The notes: generated from the sequence alone by a model not told the origin. A stretch of DNA of 64,000 nt from Membranipora membranacea (GCA_914767715.1 OU612075.1:14694001-14758000), one strand, 5' to 3'. Positions 37,301 to 50,096 are shown, numbered from the stretch's first letter. Numbers and translations are program-made.

Positions 37301-40300
37301 CAAAAAATGTAAACTTTTTTGCACAAGGCCATTATTGAATGATGTAACCTTATTTGAAGTGCGAAAATCTAGGGTCTAGAAGGTCTAGAGTATGTTATCT
37401 CCCCCGTAACGGGTTAGCACTAAAATATCTTTGACTATTCTACTGTTGTCCAATACTGTTTCTTGATAACTTATAGTGAAAGTAGGTCAGCCTTGTAACT
37501 GTTCTAGGTAAGCCCGGGCTAGGCTTACTGCTATACTGTAAGTGGATCATCATTTAAATGTGAATCCGTGACAGGGGAGATAACATACTCTAGACCAGCT
37601 GTGGGCAACCTGCGGCCTTTTTGCCAGTGCGGCCTAATGGGTAATATTTTGCGGGCTAATTGTGGCCTCATGCCTAAGAAAGTCATTACGCATCAATTTT
37701 GATTCCTCTTTCATTATGTGGAGAACCAAGTATGTATAGCGCCTGTACAATATATTTAAAAAATATTGGCAATTCCGTACTATGCAAATAGCAAAGCTTC
37801 CCCAGCCACTTTACACAAAATCATCATAACTGTAGCACTGGTGTCAACGACTATCTTAAGTTGTTTTTCTTTCAAAAATAGCACAAAACAGTGACCTTTG
37901 GATGTTAAAATTACAAAGTTCTCTACCATTATAGTTATTAGTATTTTTTGCAAAACAGTCATTTTGGACGAAAGGCAGATTTGTATCAAAAAGTCTCTTT
38001 GTTACAAGTGCTCCTGCATTATGCTTGAAATGTTCAATATTGCCTTTCATTTCACAACCATTTGCAGGAGAATTCTCCCTTGCAGGAGGGTGGGCGCTGT
38101 AAGATGAAAATTATGACAGGGCGCGGAAAATCTAAAAACAATTTTCGCTCCGCGGAAAAAACTTTATTCTCCATCACAACAGTCCCGTCATGATCTTTTT
38201 ACACTTTAACCCCTGGGATGGCGCTACAACACCCCTCTCACACCCGCCCTGCCCTTTGTCATACACATGAAACACAGAGATACAGACACGCATAAAATCA
38301 AATCATGAGGTAAAATGACGTCACAAAACTCCAAAAGATTAGATGAACCAGTATTTCTGCTGAGTTCTTGCAACATAATGCAGTCTTTGCACAAATCTGT
38401 TTTAGTATTTACAAAATAGGAAGCGCCAAAATTGTCACTCCAGTTCCAATTTTATCCCTGAAAGATATGCTGCAGCCTTTTGAGTTGAGCCTGCGTAATA
38501 TGGGGCCTTTTTCAAAAAAAGGTTGCCCACCCATGCTCTAGACCCTTCTAGACCCTGGATTTTCGCACTTTAAATTAGGTTACATCATTCAATAATGTCC
38601 TTGTGCGAAAAGATTTACTATTTTTGTTCATTGCAATGGCAAAGCTTTAATATGAACACTGGTTGTTTTTTGCTTTCCTAGATACTTTAAAGAGAAGCGA
38701 CAGATCATTGGGCTTATACAGCACAATCAAGTATACACCACTTATTTTTAATGGCCCGAGGAGGAGCATGTATTTTTTTTTTTAATAATTTTCATGAAAT
38801 AAGTTCAGCAAAGCGCCCTGCGTGACTATATGATTTTTTGGTCTGTTGGTATTCTTTAAGGTTGGAGCTGCCATATTGGCGCCAGGTTCCTTCAGCTGGC
38901 TAGCAGGTCCGAGCACACCTTGGGCTTCAACAAAGTCAAGTTGTCAGTAGACTGCAGCAGGTTTAGAATATAGAGGGAGGGCAGACGCTCTCACCACTAC
39001 TTCCTTCCTACTAGATAAAATATATTACTAACGAGTTCATGAGGTTTGACATCAATATGCCCAGTGCTGGCCTGGAGAAAATGTTGCTGCAAAACTTAAC
39101 TCGGAATCTGTGCCTTATAGATCAGATGCTAACACTATTTGGTATCACAAGTTGCTATCTTGTACATTTTACTGATCCGCAAGGAACAATAGGGAAATTT
39201 GAGTGCGTTTTGTGAGCCTGTAAAATGTTTACATATTCAATAGGTAATTTCTTTAAAGGATCAGTTCTATTAGAAAAGTAGATGCATAATCCCAGTAAAT
39301 AAAACATTGCGAGTTCATAGAGCAAATATAAAATACAAAAAAATAAAAATTGGGGAAAATTGCATTTTAGTTTTTTTTAAATATATCAGGGAGTTTTCCC
39401 TTCCTGAATACACTTTCTCAGCTTATAGCCAGAGGTCTATCTATCACATCTTACAATATGCTATTTTCATCATGCCTATCACAAAGTTGTGAAATGAAAA
39501 ACAAACAAGCGTGTGGCCAGCCTTTATATCATTATTATATAAAGACTGGATTAGTCATAGGAATTTACAAACATAGCAAACTGTACATTATACCATTTAT
39601 AATCCTTGATGATACTGTTATCAAAGATTGTAAATACATTGCTGTTATTGAGGTATCCCCATCAATGACTTCCCCATCAGTTACACAAAAGGAAGCATGT
39701 TGTATGACAAAGCTGCACACATGAAAGTAAAAGTTGTGCCAAGCCTTCTCATCTTTACCGAAAGTTGTATTGGGCCGTGCCTTCTAAATAGAATTCAAAG
39801 CATGGCTTTTATTGTGGACACGGAAGCAAGTGGAGATGTAGTGATATGGGTTACTCTTAGATCTTAGTAATTTATTTAAACCCTGTGTACTAATATTGGG
39901 ATATTGTTACCTAGTTTTTGTCACATCACATGATGGTAGGGCGCAGAATTTTTAACTGCCAACAATCCCTAAGCACGCCAGTTGACCGTATACAATGTGG
40001 CAATACATTGTGTTACCTTTGACATCATCTAAGGCGTTTTGCCCATACTGTTGTTTGTAGGACAGCCATGAATTTGTCTTAAACCTCAGAGTGGAGACAG
40101 TTTAGGATGAACCAGGGACGCTCAAAGATGTTCGAAACTCAAACAAATATATTGAACTGAGCAACATTCCTATTTATGACAACATTGAAGTTTGTACAGC
40201 TCAGCGGGGCTGAATTTGGTTTCTTACAGTGCGGCATAAAATCCATCGTTGTATTGCATCTCTGCAGGATAAGTAATATGTGTGTGTGCATGGGAGGGCT

Positions 40301-43300
40301 AGGCTAATTTATGTGAAACACCAAATTTGTCCTACTTTTATCATTTCATGAGCTGGCAAAGTAAGCAACTCGATTTTGCGATGATCCCACCAGATACAGA
40401 TTACCTATGGCTAATTACTGTAACTGTAATAACATTGTATTGTATGAGCAATACCTATTGAATTACTATTATGCCTAAATAGTTGACTGCAATATCATAA
40501 CCCTTTACAAATTGTAAACCATTGAATGTTTCGTAAACATTGAGGGTATCAAATATTTGGGCTGAGGGTACAGGTTGGGTGGGTACATTGATCATAGTTA
40601 GGATCTGAAGCTTGGATCATAGTGGATCATAGTGGTCAGGTGGAGGCAATAAATCACTATGATCCGCTATGATCCCAATTTTTAGACTTTGCAGCAGTTT
40701 TGCTGACATTTGGTCCACAGGCTGTTTAATTTCATATGCCCTAACGACTTTTCAGACTGAGTTCTAATAAACCATACCACACATGGCCTAGTAGGACTGA
40801 CATTTTCCTTTCTAAAAAATTCAATAAACATTTTTAAGTTTGCAAACATGTTAAAATCAAGGCCTACATTCCACATTATAGTGACATACTAAAAAAAATA
40901 AGGCTATTTTCAAATTTCAACAGCGCGTTGTTGCTGGAAGAAGGTGAAACTGCATGAGATGGGACAAGCGGTCTCACACAGTTGTTGCAAACAGTCAGGG
41001 AATTACATTATATATTTTTAACTAAATTCTTCTTCCCTCAATAATCCTGGCAAATATTTTACCTAATGCTTAGCAGGCGCTGGCCACTCGAGATATAGTC
41101 AGCTTTAATATGTTGTGACCACTGATATTCATGAATTATGGATTAGGGGAATATGTATGACCCTGAACAAGCATATTGTAATTTATGTATGATTGCTCAA
41201 AACAATTTCCCATCTTTGATTGGTCCAAAAGTTGAGTAATGCTACAGCCGACTCCTTTTAAACATCTGTCAAGTAGCTTGCCTGAGTATTTAAAGGTCAT
41301 TACTGGGATGTCAGTCAATGTAGAACGTTACAGTTGCCAGAATTTTAGCTAGATCTAATTACTGCCACAAAGTTATATGTTGATGTAGTTTCTCCACAAA
41401 TAGCCATACTTTGTATTTCACCCCTAATCCATGAATTCATATCAAAGGTAGTGACTGCTACAAAATTATGCATCATTGATCACCAAATAGACTGAATCAA
41501 GGGTTCTTTAATACTGCACATTATTCATTAAGAAAGCAAAAACCAACCACTGTTCATATCAAAGCTTTCCCATAGTAATGAACAAAAAAAGTTATTTTTC
41601 GCAGAAGGACAATATTGAACGATGTTACCTATTTTATAAAGCAAAAACCCAGGGTCGAGAAGGGTCTAGAGTATGTTATCTCTCCTGCTACAGATTAATA
41701 CTAAAATATCTTTGACTACACTACCTTTGACCAATACTGTTTTTTTGATTATTTCTTGTATAATTAGAGCAGCCTTGTAACTTTCCTAGGCAAGCCGGGA
41801 CTAGGCTTACTGTTATTTTGTCAGTGGATCATCATTAAGCGTGAATCTGTTACAGGGGAGATAACATACTCTAGACCCTTCTAGACCCTGTGTTTTCGCA
41901 CTTTGAAATAGATTACATCATTCAATAATGTCCTCGTGCGAGTAAATTTAGTTTTTGTTCATTGCTAGGAGAAAGCATTGATATGAACAGCGGCTGTTTT
42001 TTTGATTTCCTAAACACTTTAAAATTGTGATTTTAAGCTGCTTCCACTTACTTTTGTTCAACTCTTTAGATGAAACAAGATTGTAGTTTTAGCTCCATTT
42101 GCTTGTGTTGAGATCTAAATTTTCATGGTGTTCTATAGAGTTTTTACAGCGAAACATTTCACCTAATTTCCTAATTCATCTAAGTGTTTAAATCAAAACA
42201 TAACAAACAGTGATCGTCAGTAATGATCCCGAATGCAATTAAACCGATAAGTCAACTCACCATAGTTGTTTGTTTCTTTTTCTGCCAGTTGAATTTCAAC
42301 TTGAACAATACAATGGAGTAGCTGAGAATGTCCACTTACTGCAAGTAGTAATATCCCCTCACCCACGCCAAGACCCTTCAAATAAGCCAGCCTGTCAGCG
42401 TGTTTTGACTCATGGTGTATGAGAATCCTGTACCATGCTGAGGAATCTAGTATTTTGTTAATAATATTTACCACCTCCATCTGATTTTCTTCTAAAGCAA
42501 GGTCCAAAGGGGTGGAGCCATATTCATCAGTCTCCGAAAGAAGGTGCAAGAACTGCTTGCAGTTCACTGAGTTGCCTATTGCTTCTACAACTGCTGAGTG
42601 GCCTCCTAATGCCGATAGGTGGAGAGGTGTGGCTCTCCTTTTGTTCTTTTCCTGGAGAAGGTCGTACCACTGACTAGAGTTTACAGTACCTTCCATAAGT
42701 TTCAGTATTTCTACAAATCCGTTCAAGGCAGCCAAGTGCACCGGGCTGGCAGCACTATTTGGTTCCGAATCTAGTCTCCGTAGAAGTTCCAAACTTTTAT
42801 TGCATGACAGTGTCTCGCGCATCACACGTAAGATGCAGAATGCAACGTCTCTATTGCCGGTGCGACAAGCCACATGGAGTGGTGTTTGGCTGAATGAGGT
42901 TTCTGCAGCCAACAGTTTGTAACAGCGATCTGCGTTGAGCTTAGTAATGTGATCTAAATGCATAAAGTTCTCTGAACATATAAGTGCGCTTGCCACTTTA
43001 CTGGCTGTTATCTTGTATTGCTCATCACTGCTCTTGATCGCAGCCATATGAAGGGCAGTACACCCTTCTGGATCCTTAGTCAGGAGTAGCTGCATTCTCT
43101 TATCCGGAGTGATACTAGAGAGTATAATCTGGACCGTTTTGTGGTTGTGTCTCCCAACTGCCAAATGTAGTGGCGTCTTTTGCTGGTGATTTCTCATTGT
43201 CAACAGTTTGAAACGGATATCAACATTGAAACCCTCCAAAACTGCGTTCATCATGTCCCCATCTGTAGCTTCTGCTGCACAGTGAATGGAAAGTGGACGA

Positions 43301-43476
43301 TCTAGGTATCTAGACTGTAACAGTTTTTGCCGTTTTTCCGGTTTGAGTGAAGAAAGAATGTATCGTACCTTGTCTAGCGTGTGGGCTTCTATTGCCCTGT
43401 TGACAAGGATGCACACCTGATCTTCATCGTCAGGAAATGTATAGCGCGACATATTAATTGTGTTGCCCATTTTCAT
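28334..43476 (-). CDS. Ankyrin-repeat protein with tandem degenerate caspase-like domains (15 exons)
   Basis: Exons in order: 43476-42261, 36118-35676, 35550-35443, 35215-34936, 34611-34454, 34017-33727, 33467-33119, 32719-32655, 32424-32357, 32217-32103, 31725-31210, 30890-30345, 30195-30012, 29884-29595, 29248-28334. All phases agree and no stop interrupts, giving about 1,847 residues. Residues 1-405 hold about eight ankyrin repeats (KTPLHLAV, CTALHMAA, QTPLHVAC, ATPLHLSA, STPLDLAL). Exons 2-4 form a caspase-like unit: KYALIMYT, then DEDVKQLLANCGF (p20), later STLTKRLVLP (p10 end). Exons 6-7 form another: HALIHVDKDKGS, DDVEHALGQLI, ILIVQTCNE and STLDKYLVLP. The p20 His is absent in both. 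Exons 11-12 look like further units; exons 13-15 are unassigned. ATG43476 or ATG43470 (MGN, possible myristoylation) may start it. Function unknown; a catalytically dead caspase-fold scaffold is inferred. Weakest joins: the exon 3 donor (GTTGTC) and the exon 5 acceptor. Confidence 0.75.
34590..34690 (-). repeat. Dispersed repeat overlapping exon 5 acceptor (partner at 46245-46335)
   Basis: On the minus strand this reads ggtagccaatcagat, then attttgcagagatcagctca, then cagagctg-gcatgc-cagaa. The same blocks occur on the plus strand at 46245-46335. The exon 5 acceptor (ctgcag at 34617-34612) and the first ~20 bases of that exon lie inside the repeat. Confidence 0.6.
35306..35363. repeat. Small hairpin in an intron
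   Basis: catagacctactaataaa and its inverted copy tttattattagtaggtctatg (one small bulge) flank a short loop within the intron between exons 3 and 4 of the ankyrin-pseudocaspase gene. Confidence 0.7.
37237..38692. mobile_element. Palindromic-ended element, copy A, split by a hAT element
   Basis: Inverted ends of about 160 bp (agtgtctaggaaagcaaac... at the left, its complement ...ttgctttcctagatactttaa at the right). The core carries agcccgggctaggcttactg and gtggatcatcattta. Without the nested insertion it would be about 0.5 kb, the size of copy B. There is no coding frame. It lies in the 6.1-kb first intron of the ankyrin-pseudocaspase gene. Confidence 0.8.
37596..38535. mobile_element. Nested non-autonomous hAT element, 940 bp
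   Basis: Ends read cagctgtgggcaacctgcgg and, inverted, catgggtgggcaacctttt. An exact 8-bp duplication, ctctagac, flanks it (37588-37595 and 38536-38543). The gtgggcaacctgcggcc end resembles widespread animal hAT families. The interior has only short frames, so it is non-autonomous. The uninterrupted sister copy at 41526-42023 shows the empty site. Confidence 0.85.
38693..41525. other. Intron 1 sequence, no exon recognised
   Basis: Intronic stretch between two copies of the palindromic-ended element. Bases 40595-40680 repeat a ggatcatagt-gatc motif in both orientations (ttggatcatagtggatcatagtgg, later atcactatgatccgctatgatcc). No exon-like frame is seen. Confidence 0.45.
41526..42023. mobile_element. 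Palindromic-ended element, copy B, uninterrupted
   Basis: The same family and orientation as copy A, 498 bp, with inverted ends of about 160 bp (41530-41690 against 41850-42020). Both arms carry ctctagacccttctagaccctg or its complement. It represents the state of copy A before the hAT insertion. Confidence 0.8.
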
Positions 43477-44100
43477 CAATATCCTGCTATCCTTGTATCC
43501 ATTCCCTATCAGTGACTATAAGTGTTCAGGAACGCACTTCTATAGGCAAAATCAGTGTGCAAAGATAAGAATGTATTACAAACAATAAAGTGTTTATTAC
43601 GCTTGGTTAGCTCCATTACTTCCTATGTGTATACCATAGCTCAGGGTCACAGAGTAAGAATATACTTAGGGTACACTTCAACGATAGTTATATCAATATT
43701 TATATGAGTATTTTATACCAATATTTATATAAGTATTTAAAATCTTTGGTTATATTGATTGCACTTATTGGTACACTGCGGAAAGTGGTCGATCTGGATA
43801 CCTGCCAATTTTACTAATTATGACAACGACAATGTGGTGAACTTGTTCCACAGTCTACTGATCAACTGGAACACATTTTTTGTTATCATGATGCATAGCT
43901 TGTTTGAGGGGATTTTAAATAAAAGAGGTGAGATCATTATGAGAATCGGAGTACATAATACATAAAACAAATGTTCAACACTATGCTATGTCATCTCATC
44001 CTGTTCTGCCAATTGAAAAGCTTACGAAATGACATCAACAAAAATCATTGTTTTCTCCTGACAAACAGACCTAGAGAGAGGATGAAGGATTTCACACCCG
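43477..44100. other. 5' flank of the ankyrin-pseudocaspase gene
   Basis: No clear TATA box or upstream exon could be fixed. The coding frame continues only one codon above the first ATG before losing support, so a 5' UTR exon may lie here or farther up. Confidence 0.35.
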
Positions 44101-44228
44101 TTACCCTAGACCAAGTTTGGTCCATTTGCCTGCATTCCGAGTTGCTCCCTTCCACTGGTCACGGCGCGACCAGTGGAAGGGAGCAACTCGGAATGCAGAC
44201 GATTGGATTAAACTTGTTCTAGTTACCC
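44100..44228. repeat. Perfect 31-bp palindrome in a small inverted-repeat element
   Basis: Bases 44130-44160 (ctgcattccgagttgctccc...) are exactly complementary to 44168-44198 around a 7-base loop. Less perfect pairing extends outward to gttaccctaga / tctagttaccc. A degraded relative lies at 56736-56815 (gagttgctcccc...gagcaactc). Confidence 0.8.
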
Positions 44229-44277
44229 CCGATGAGAGATGATAATATAACTCAAGAAGTGATAAACACACTTCAAT

Positions 44278-45472
44278 CAGGGCTCTCAACCACTCGAATT
44301 TACCCCGAGTTATTCAGGTTTATGGGTTAAACTCAGGTAACTCAGGGGATTTCAGAACAAGTGCAAAAAACTCGGATTTTGCCTTACACTCAGCTAAGAT
44401 TTTTGTTGGGGAATTCCTTACAGAGAGGCCTAGTTCTACGAATTGTGAACAAACATCTGATGCTGTGAAGCATAATACACACCTAAGTAACTTAGTATCT
44501 AAGGCTTTAATATTCTTGTGTTCTCTAAGATTCTCCTATTCTTCACTCAATCTCTCATTGCATTTTCTGAAGATCTCATTATTTAACAAAGACAAATGTT
44601 ATGCAGCTAAAATATGGTAACAGCAGAATACTGTCATCAATCAGATTATGTACATACAACCAAGGAGTAACCCTTTTACTCCTTGATGGAACATACATTT
44701 ATCCATCATGCCAATGAACTCATTGAACTAAATGATCATGCCATCCATAAAGATATAGTGTCTGAAACAGAATTAGACTACAACACAGTGAATGTAAAAA
44801 AGTAAAGCTACTTTCATCCAACACCACACCTTGTTTAGTTAGTCCAAACCCAAACCAATGGAGCCAAGAGATCAGGGTCAGGTCAATCACAGGGCCCTGG
44901 AGTATTAATAAAATCTAGGTTTAAATGGGGCCTGATGTCCTGCCCTGCAATAGGAATATAACTCAGCATAACTCTATCCTCTGGTACTAAGGAAGCTGAT
45001 GTTCATTTGCTATCAGCCAACGTACCTTAGCTTAATCACCAGTGCTGAATGCTGAAATTGTTCTTAGCCAATGGATATATATGGCTGTAATTTACCATTT
45101 GTGAATGCTACTGTACTGACCAGGTAATAAATCAGACTTGAAAGTCTGAGATTGTGTTTAGCTTTAATAACCTGGCTATTTGTATGTGTGGTCGACTCCT
45201 ATTTTTATATGTTTTTGTGTCTGTCGATGGCGGTGTCTATCTGGCAGTTTACAGCTATATTCTTTATATTTTTTGTAATTTGCTGGTAACTTAAGACTTA
45301 AAATATCAAACCTCAAACCCATTGGAATTCATCTGTAGAGCCCTAAATTACTCTCTAGGCTTCTGCATCCGGGACGCTGCCCCGAACCCCGCAGCTGTTT
45401 GAGCTCGGGCGCCGCGAGCGGCACAGTCTCGCCAAAACTCAAGTTTTTAAAACTCCCAGGTTGAGAGCCCTG
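44278..45472. mobile_element. Probable hAT-like non-autonomous element, 1.2 kb
   Basis: Ends are exact 15-base inverted copies: cagggctctcaacc at the left and ggttgagagccctg at the right. Flanking 8-mers acttcaat and acttcatc are similar but not identical, consistent with an old 8-bp duplication. A GC-rich block near the right end (ctctaggcttctgcatccgg, ccccgaacccc) has a relative at 48935-48985. No transposase frame. Confidence 0.65.
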
Positions 45473-48220
45473 ACTTCATCGACATGCTGGGTCTGTTAAC
45501 AAAAGCTGATCTTGTTGGTATTACTGATCAAAGTCTCACACTGACAAATCCACTCAATGTACATTCTCCAGACTAGAAACTATAGGTCATATGCTACATG
45601 ATGAGTTTCTATTCTAATTCTGTTTGTTCCTTATGATGTATATGAGCTTTGCTATACAAACGTTTCCTAAGTATCTTGTCTGAAAGGTAAGGTATGGATA
45701 TTAACTTCATGAATTTAATGAGATTGTGATTTATGTCAAAATTCCTAGGTATTTCACGCTCTCAAAGAAAGATATGATAGTTCCATATCATAGTTAGCAT
45801 TGAAAAGTAGGTCCAAGTTATTACATTGGTGAGTGATTCTTTCAACCTTGGAAAAACAATTGCGCAAGTCTGTATATTTTTGGCTGAAATCCCATGATAC
45901 AGGTGTCATCTGCTATTTGATGTTAGTGGTTTTGTCTGCTTGTGGTTTAATCTGAGCCCTGGTGAGTCATACTGACTCTCGTGATCTGACTGGGCATGTA
46001 GATCACTGATAAACTAGGCTATCATTACCACAAAGCAGGTGTCGTAAGGCTAAGTATGCATCATGTGTGACTTGAATTTGCTCATGTGCAAGAACGATGA
46101 GTTTAGTTTAGGTTCTGATTGCAACTTTGGAAAGGGGAAATGGGATATCCCCTGCATAAACTGTCAATCAAAATCAGCTAATAATGACAAGAGAGGATAA
46201 CTATTAATAACAAATCCGCACGCTTTGGGGAGTATGTCACCAGAGCAGGTAGCCAATCAGATGGCTTCGGAATTCCGAGACTCAATTTTGCAGAGATCAG
46301 CTCATGCCCAGAGCTGAGCATGCGCAGAAAGCTGGTGAGTTCCAGTGTTTGTTATTGTGGACCTCCAACCAACGTTCTCAGGCTACAGTTACTAATAAAA
46401 CTGGCGTAATCATTATCAACGATACTAAATAGTCATTGATATTATGATTTTTTTTAGAGTTGCCTGCATGGATTCCTACAAATGGTATGGAAATCTTGCT
46501 GAAAGGTTTGCGTTTTGTTAGTGTTAGCAGGCATCATTGCTTCATGACATGATGAGAGCTGCGATCGAGGAAGTGTAATAACTTGAGCTCATTGACATGC
46601 CCCGGTTTGTTCAATTAGACTGAGCTTCAAATCTGAATAAGCACTTCATTTCCGATGAGTTTACAATATTCGAAATTGGGCACACGCTTTGGTTGGTGTA
46701 TGGCGCTGAAAAAAGCTTATTCATTTTTGATTGAAGATTCATGAGACATAATTACCAAGACAAGTTGCATGCTGCAAACCCGGCCATCTTACAAGCAGTT
46801 TGCATTCCCATGCAGTACACCCACCCAGCCATCGATGGAAAGACAATGCCTTGTATAAACGTTGAAACTGAATTCTTCTCATTCACATTCTTATTACTAA
46901 TTATCTCCAGGTTACTCCACATAGCATTATTTCAAAAATAAAAGCAGGGGAACTGTGAATTCCTTGAGTGTTCTCAGTAGCATCAGGTGGGTGCTGTTAG
47001 GATCTCCTATGGGGTCTGCGTGAAACCTCAGCCCCCAAAGCGTTTAAGTACATATATCTAGTAAACGTAAGTCTCAAATGAGCTGACTCTGACATGTATT
47101 ATTCAATTATAATATTCTGAGGCCACTTTATGGCTAGGTGTTGACTTGAGGCGACCCTGTAATCCCAGCTCCAATTTGCTCACAGATTGTAAGCAGGGTA
47201 CTAGTCGACTGCAGGTGATTTTGAGTTAAAGGATAACTCTCATCAATTCAAGTACTCATTTGGCTAGCTAACCATATTAACAAGGGGCAATGTCAAACAA
47301 GATAGAGCAGATCCTACCAGCTCATAATGGGCGGAAGTGAAACAACCAATGTAGATCCCCATTTTTAATAAAGTGCAGACAAAAGCCACGAGTATAAGCA
47401 CTTAATAGCCAGTCTTGACCATTCTCCCTGACCAGATATATTGGTAATGATAGGCTATCACAACCCAATTATGTTAGATATATCTAATATTATAATTGAA
47501 GATTATGATTAAAGAAATGAGGGCAATGAGACGACATGTGACATATCTTCGAGTATCCCACATAGTAGGTTTGTGCAAATTATATACACTTTAATGGGCA
47601 CAAATCTCATTTGTTGAAAATGTTTTTCAGAAAAGGCCAACAAACACTTTTAAAGAAACAAAGTAATAATTGATCAAACAAAAGTGGATTAAGCAATTTA
47701 GACTGTGTTTTGAAACATTTAATATTCAATGATGAACGAGTTTGTTTTGGTATGTCATTGAAGGTGGAAGCAATGATATTGTCTAGCATAGTACCATTAG
47801 GTGTGGAGTTTTAGAGTCTCACCAATTCTTGCTGTGTAGATATTAAATTCTCCCTGATCATAAGGTGAAAATGAAATCAATCGCGTCGAAAATAGAGTGT
47901 TTATTAGTTTGATGAAGAGTGCTAAACACTGCATAATAGAAAACAAGAGAGTTTGACGTAAAAATAATCATAGAGCGCACAAATTTAAAACTGAGGATGG
48001 GTAACTCAGAAGTCAGATTGCAGCTGGAGAGGATAACCCGGGTATCAAAAAATAAAAAAACTATCTCAGATGCGATAACACCTGTTTGTACATAGTGAGC
48101 ATCTGCATCAACAAAATACTTACACACAAAGGAATCAGCCTGAATATAAAGATGAGATGTTTTTATGTGCTAATAGGAAGTATTGTATAACAGTTAGCTA
48201 TGGTCAATCACATAAGAGAG
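45473..48220. other. No gene recognised
   Basis: Intergenic, AT-rich. Contains the repeat copy at 46245-46335 (partner 34590-34690). Short open frames lack domains. Confidence 0.45.
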
Positions 48221-48229
48221 AAGTGACAA

Positions 48230-48530
48230 CATCGACGTATGCCAAAGAAACCTCCTTTGTAAGATCTTGAAGGTGAGATTGCCTAAAAAGATCAGCAATG
48301 ATGAGCTATACAAGAAGACATGGCAGAAACCTTGGTCCCATACCATAAGAACACAAAGAGTAAGATGGCTCGGACACATTCTCAGACTACCAGAATGTGC
48401 ACCAGCTAGGCAAGCCCGAGAGGTATATCTGAACCACCCGGCAAAACATCCTAGAGGGGTCAGGAAAATATCATGGGTTGATACTGTCGAAACATTTATG
48501 CTAACATTATATTTGATCAATGTTTAGACC
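48230..48530 (+). pseudogene. LINE C-terminal fragment (RTE/craTA-like)
   Basis: A frame reads CQRNLLCKILKVRLPKKISN, then RVRWLGHILRLPE, then ARQAREVYLNHP and KHPRGVRK-WVDTV. This is the familiar post-RT tail of RTE-like LINEs (consensus: RRLRWFGHVLRMP, R-A, GR-RTRW-D). The 5' part is missing. It is unrelated in sequence detail to the 1855-2320 fragment but of similar type. Confidence 0.75.
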
Positions 48531-50096
48531 TGGTGCAAGACAGAAAAGTGTAGGGGTTAATAATGGCAAGACAGTAGATGTTATGAGCTGACACAAAATG
48601 TAACCCTGTTACGGACTTTGTCATCAACTAAGTAGGCATAGTGAGAACATAGTAAACATGCCTACCTCAACCCAAGGGAGCTTTGGCGTTGGGTCGCCAG
48701 CAACGGGATTTAGTGCCCATTTTGAACAGCATGAATTATTGTAATGTAGAGCTGACCTACCCACATAGAAATTGCTCTAAAGTGTGATGCAGACTTCCTC
48801 GAAAGCAAGGCAAAATAATGTTGTATCCAGGTTGAGTGTTTCATTCTTTTAGTAATTATGCTTAACATCACCTAAACTGTCAAACATCACCTAAGACGCT
48901 CCTCCAAAACCCAGTCAATTTAATTTTTTAAGGCCCTAAAATGCTCTCTAGGCTTTAGCGGCCATGGCTCCTCCCGAACCCTGTTGATCTGGCTTAAAGC
49001 GCTCCCCCTTTAATCCCCCCAGCTGGGTTTACTTGGTACTGCATTTACATGTTGTGCCGCTACTACGCTGCACAGGATAGTCACAAGGAAGGCAGGGTCA
49101 CAATTGAACTTCAATGGTGACTAGGATTTCTAGCTTTGAAAGCTAAAACTCCTAATCACAGATCATAGTTATATCAGATGTTCATGCTGTCTCCATCAGC
49201 TTTTCCCTCGATCTCAAAGGGGAGCACATGATATGTAGTCAATTTGCTGGCTCTTCCAACACTGTGGTTAGCAAATTATTAAATTTTCATATATTTTGCA
49301 ATAGGGTATCTGAAAGCTGGAAAATGAACATCTGGACATAAGAGTTGTCCTTCCAAAAATATTGTCAATTTTCGTTGAAGCTAAGGGAGAGGGCATTTTA
49401 TTGGACACAACAACCTTCCCAGCGAGTATAGTTTTGATGTTTATTGAGGAAGGTTTTACAATTTTCTTGGAAACTGTTGATAACCTGCTTGTAAATTTTG
49501 CTTTTTTAGCAGAATATACCAAATTTTTAGACTATTAAAGATCTATATTCGCTCATCCAAAATAACCAGGTCTTCATATTTGATTTTCTCAAATCTGTGG
49601 TACATAAATGGATAGCATAGTCAGTAAATGTTTTGAATGCTGCACCACCAAGTCAAAACCAAGATTCTTGAAGAAGATAGGAGAATAAGAATCTATTTGT
49701 TTATCAAGACCCATGATTGGAGTTGTATGGGGAAATTTTCTATTATACCAGTTACAAAAACATTTGGCTTGGAGTTCTCAGTGACATAGTCTACACAAAA
49801 TTCCCCCAATTCCTGTTATTTTGTTGTGGTTTTGTTTAGATTCTAGCTGTATTGAAACTTAAAAGGCCTTTTTTAATGCGCATTCCAGCATTATCTTAGT
49901 ATTCAACATGCATGATAAGGCCACATAATCTATTTTTGTTCTCTCATAGACTGCCGCTACCCGAAGATCAGGCAGATCATAATAAGGACTTGGGCTATTT
50001 TGTATCACAGAGCTATTCTTTAGCAAGCCCTTTTATTCATCCCAGGCTCTCCTGACCTTTCACCATAGCTATATAAATTGTGGTGTATTCTTTTAG
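48531..50096. other. No gene recognised; upstream of UBE3A
   Basis: Bases 48935-49020 resemble the GC-rich block at 45340-45420 (ggccctaaaatgctctctagg). UBE3A 5' untranslated exons may lie here but cannot be fixed from sequence alone. Confidence 0.4.

Noticed and set aside
37780-38107. hAT transposase remnant inside the 940-bp element
   Set aside because: Short overlapping frames on both strands show no transposase motif that I can support.
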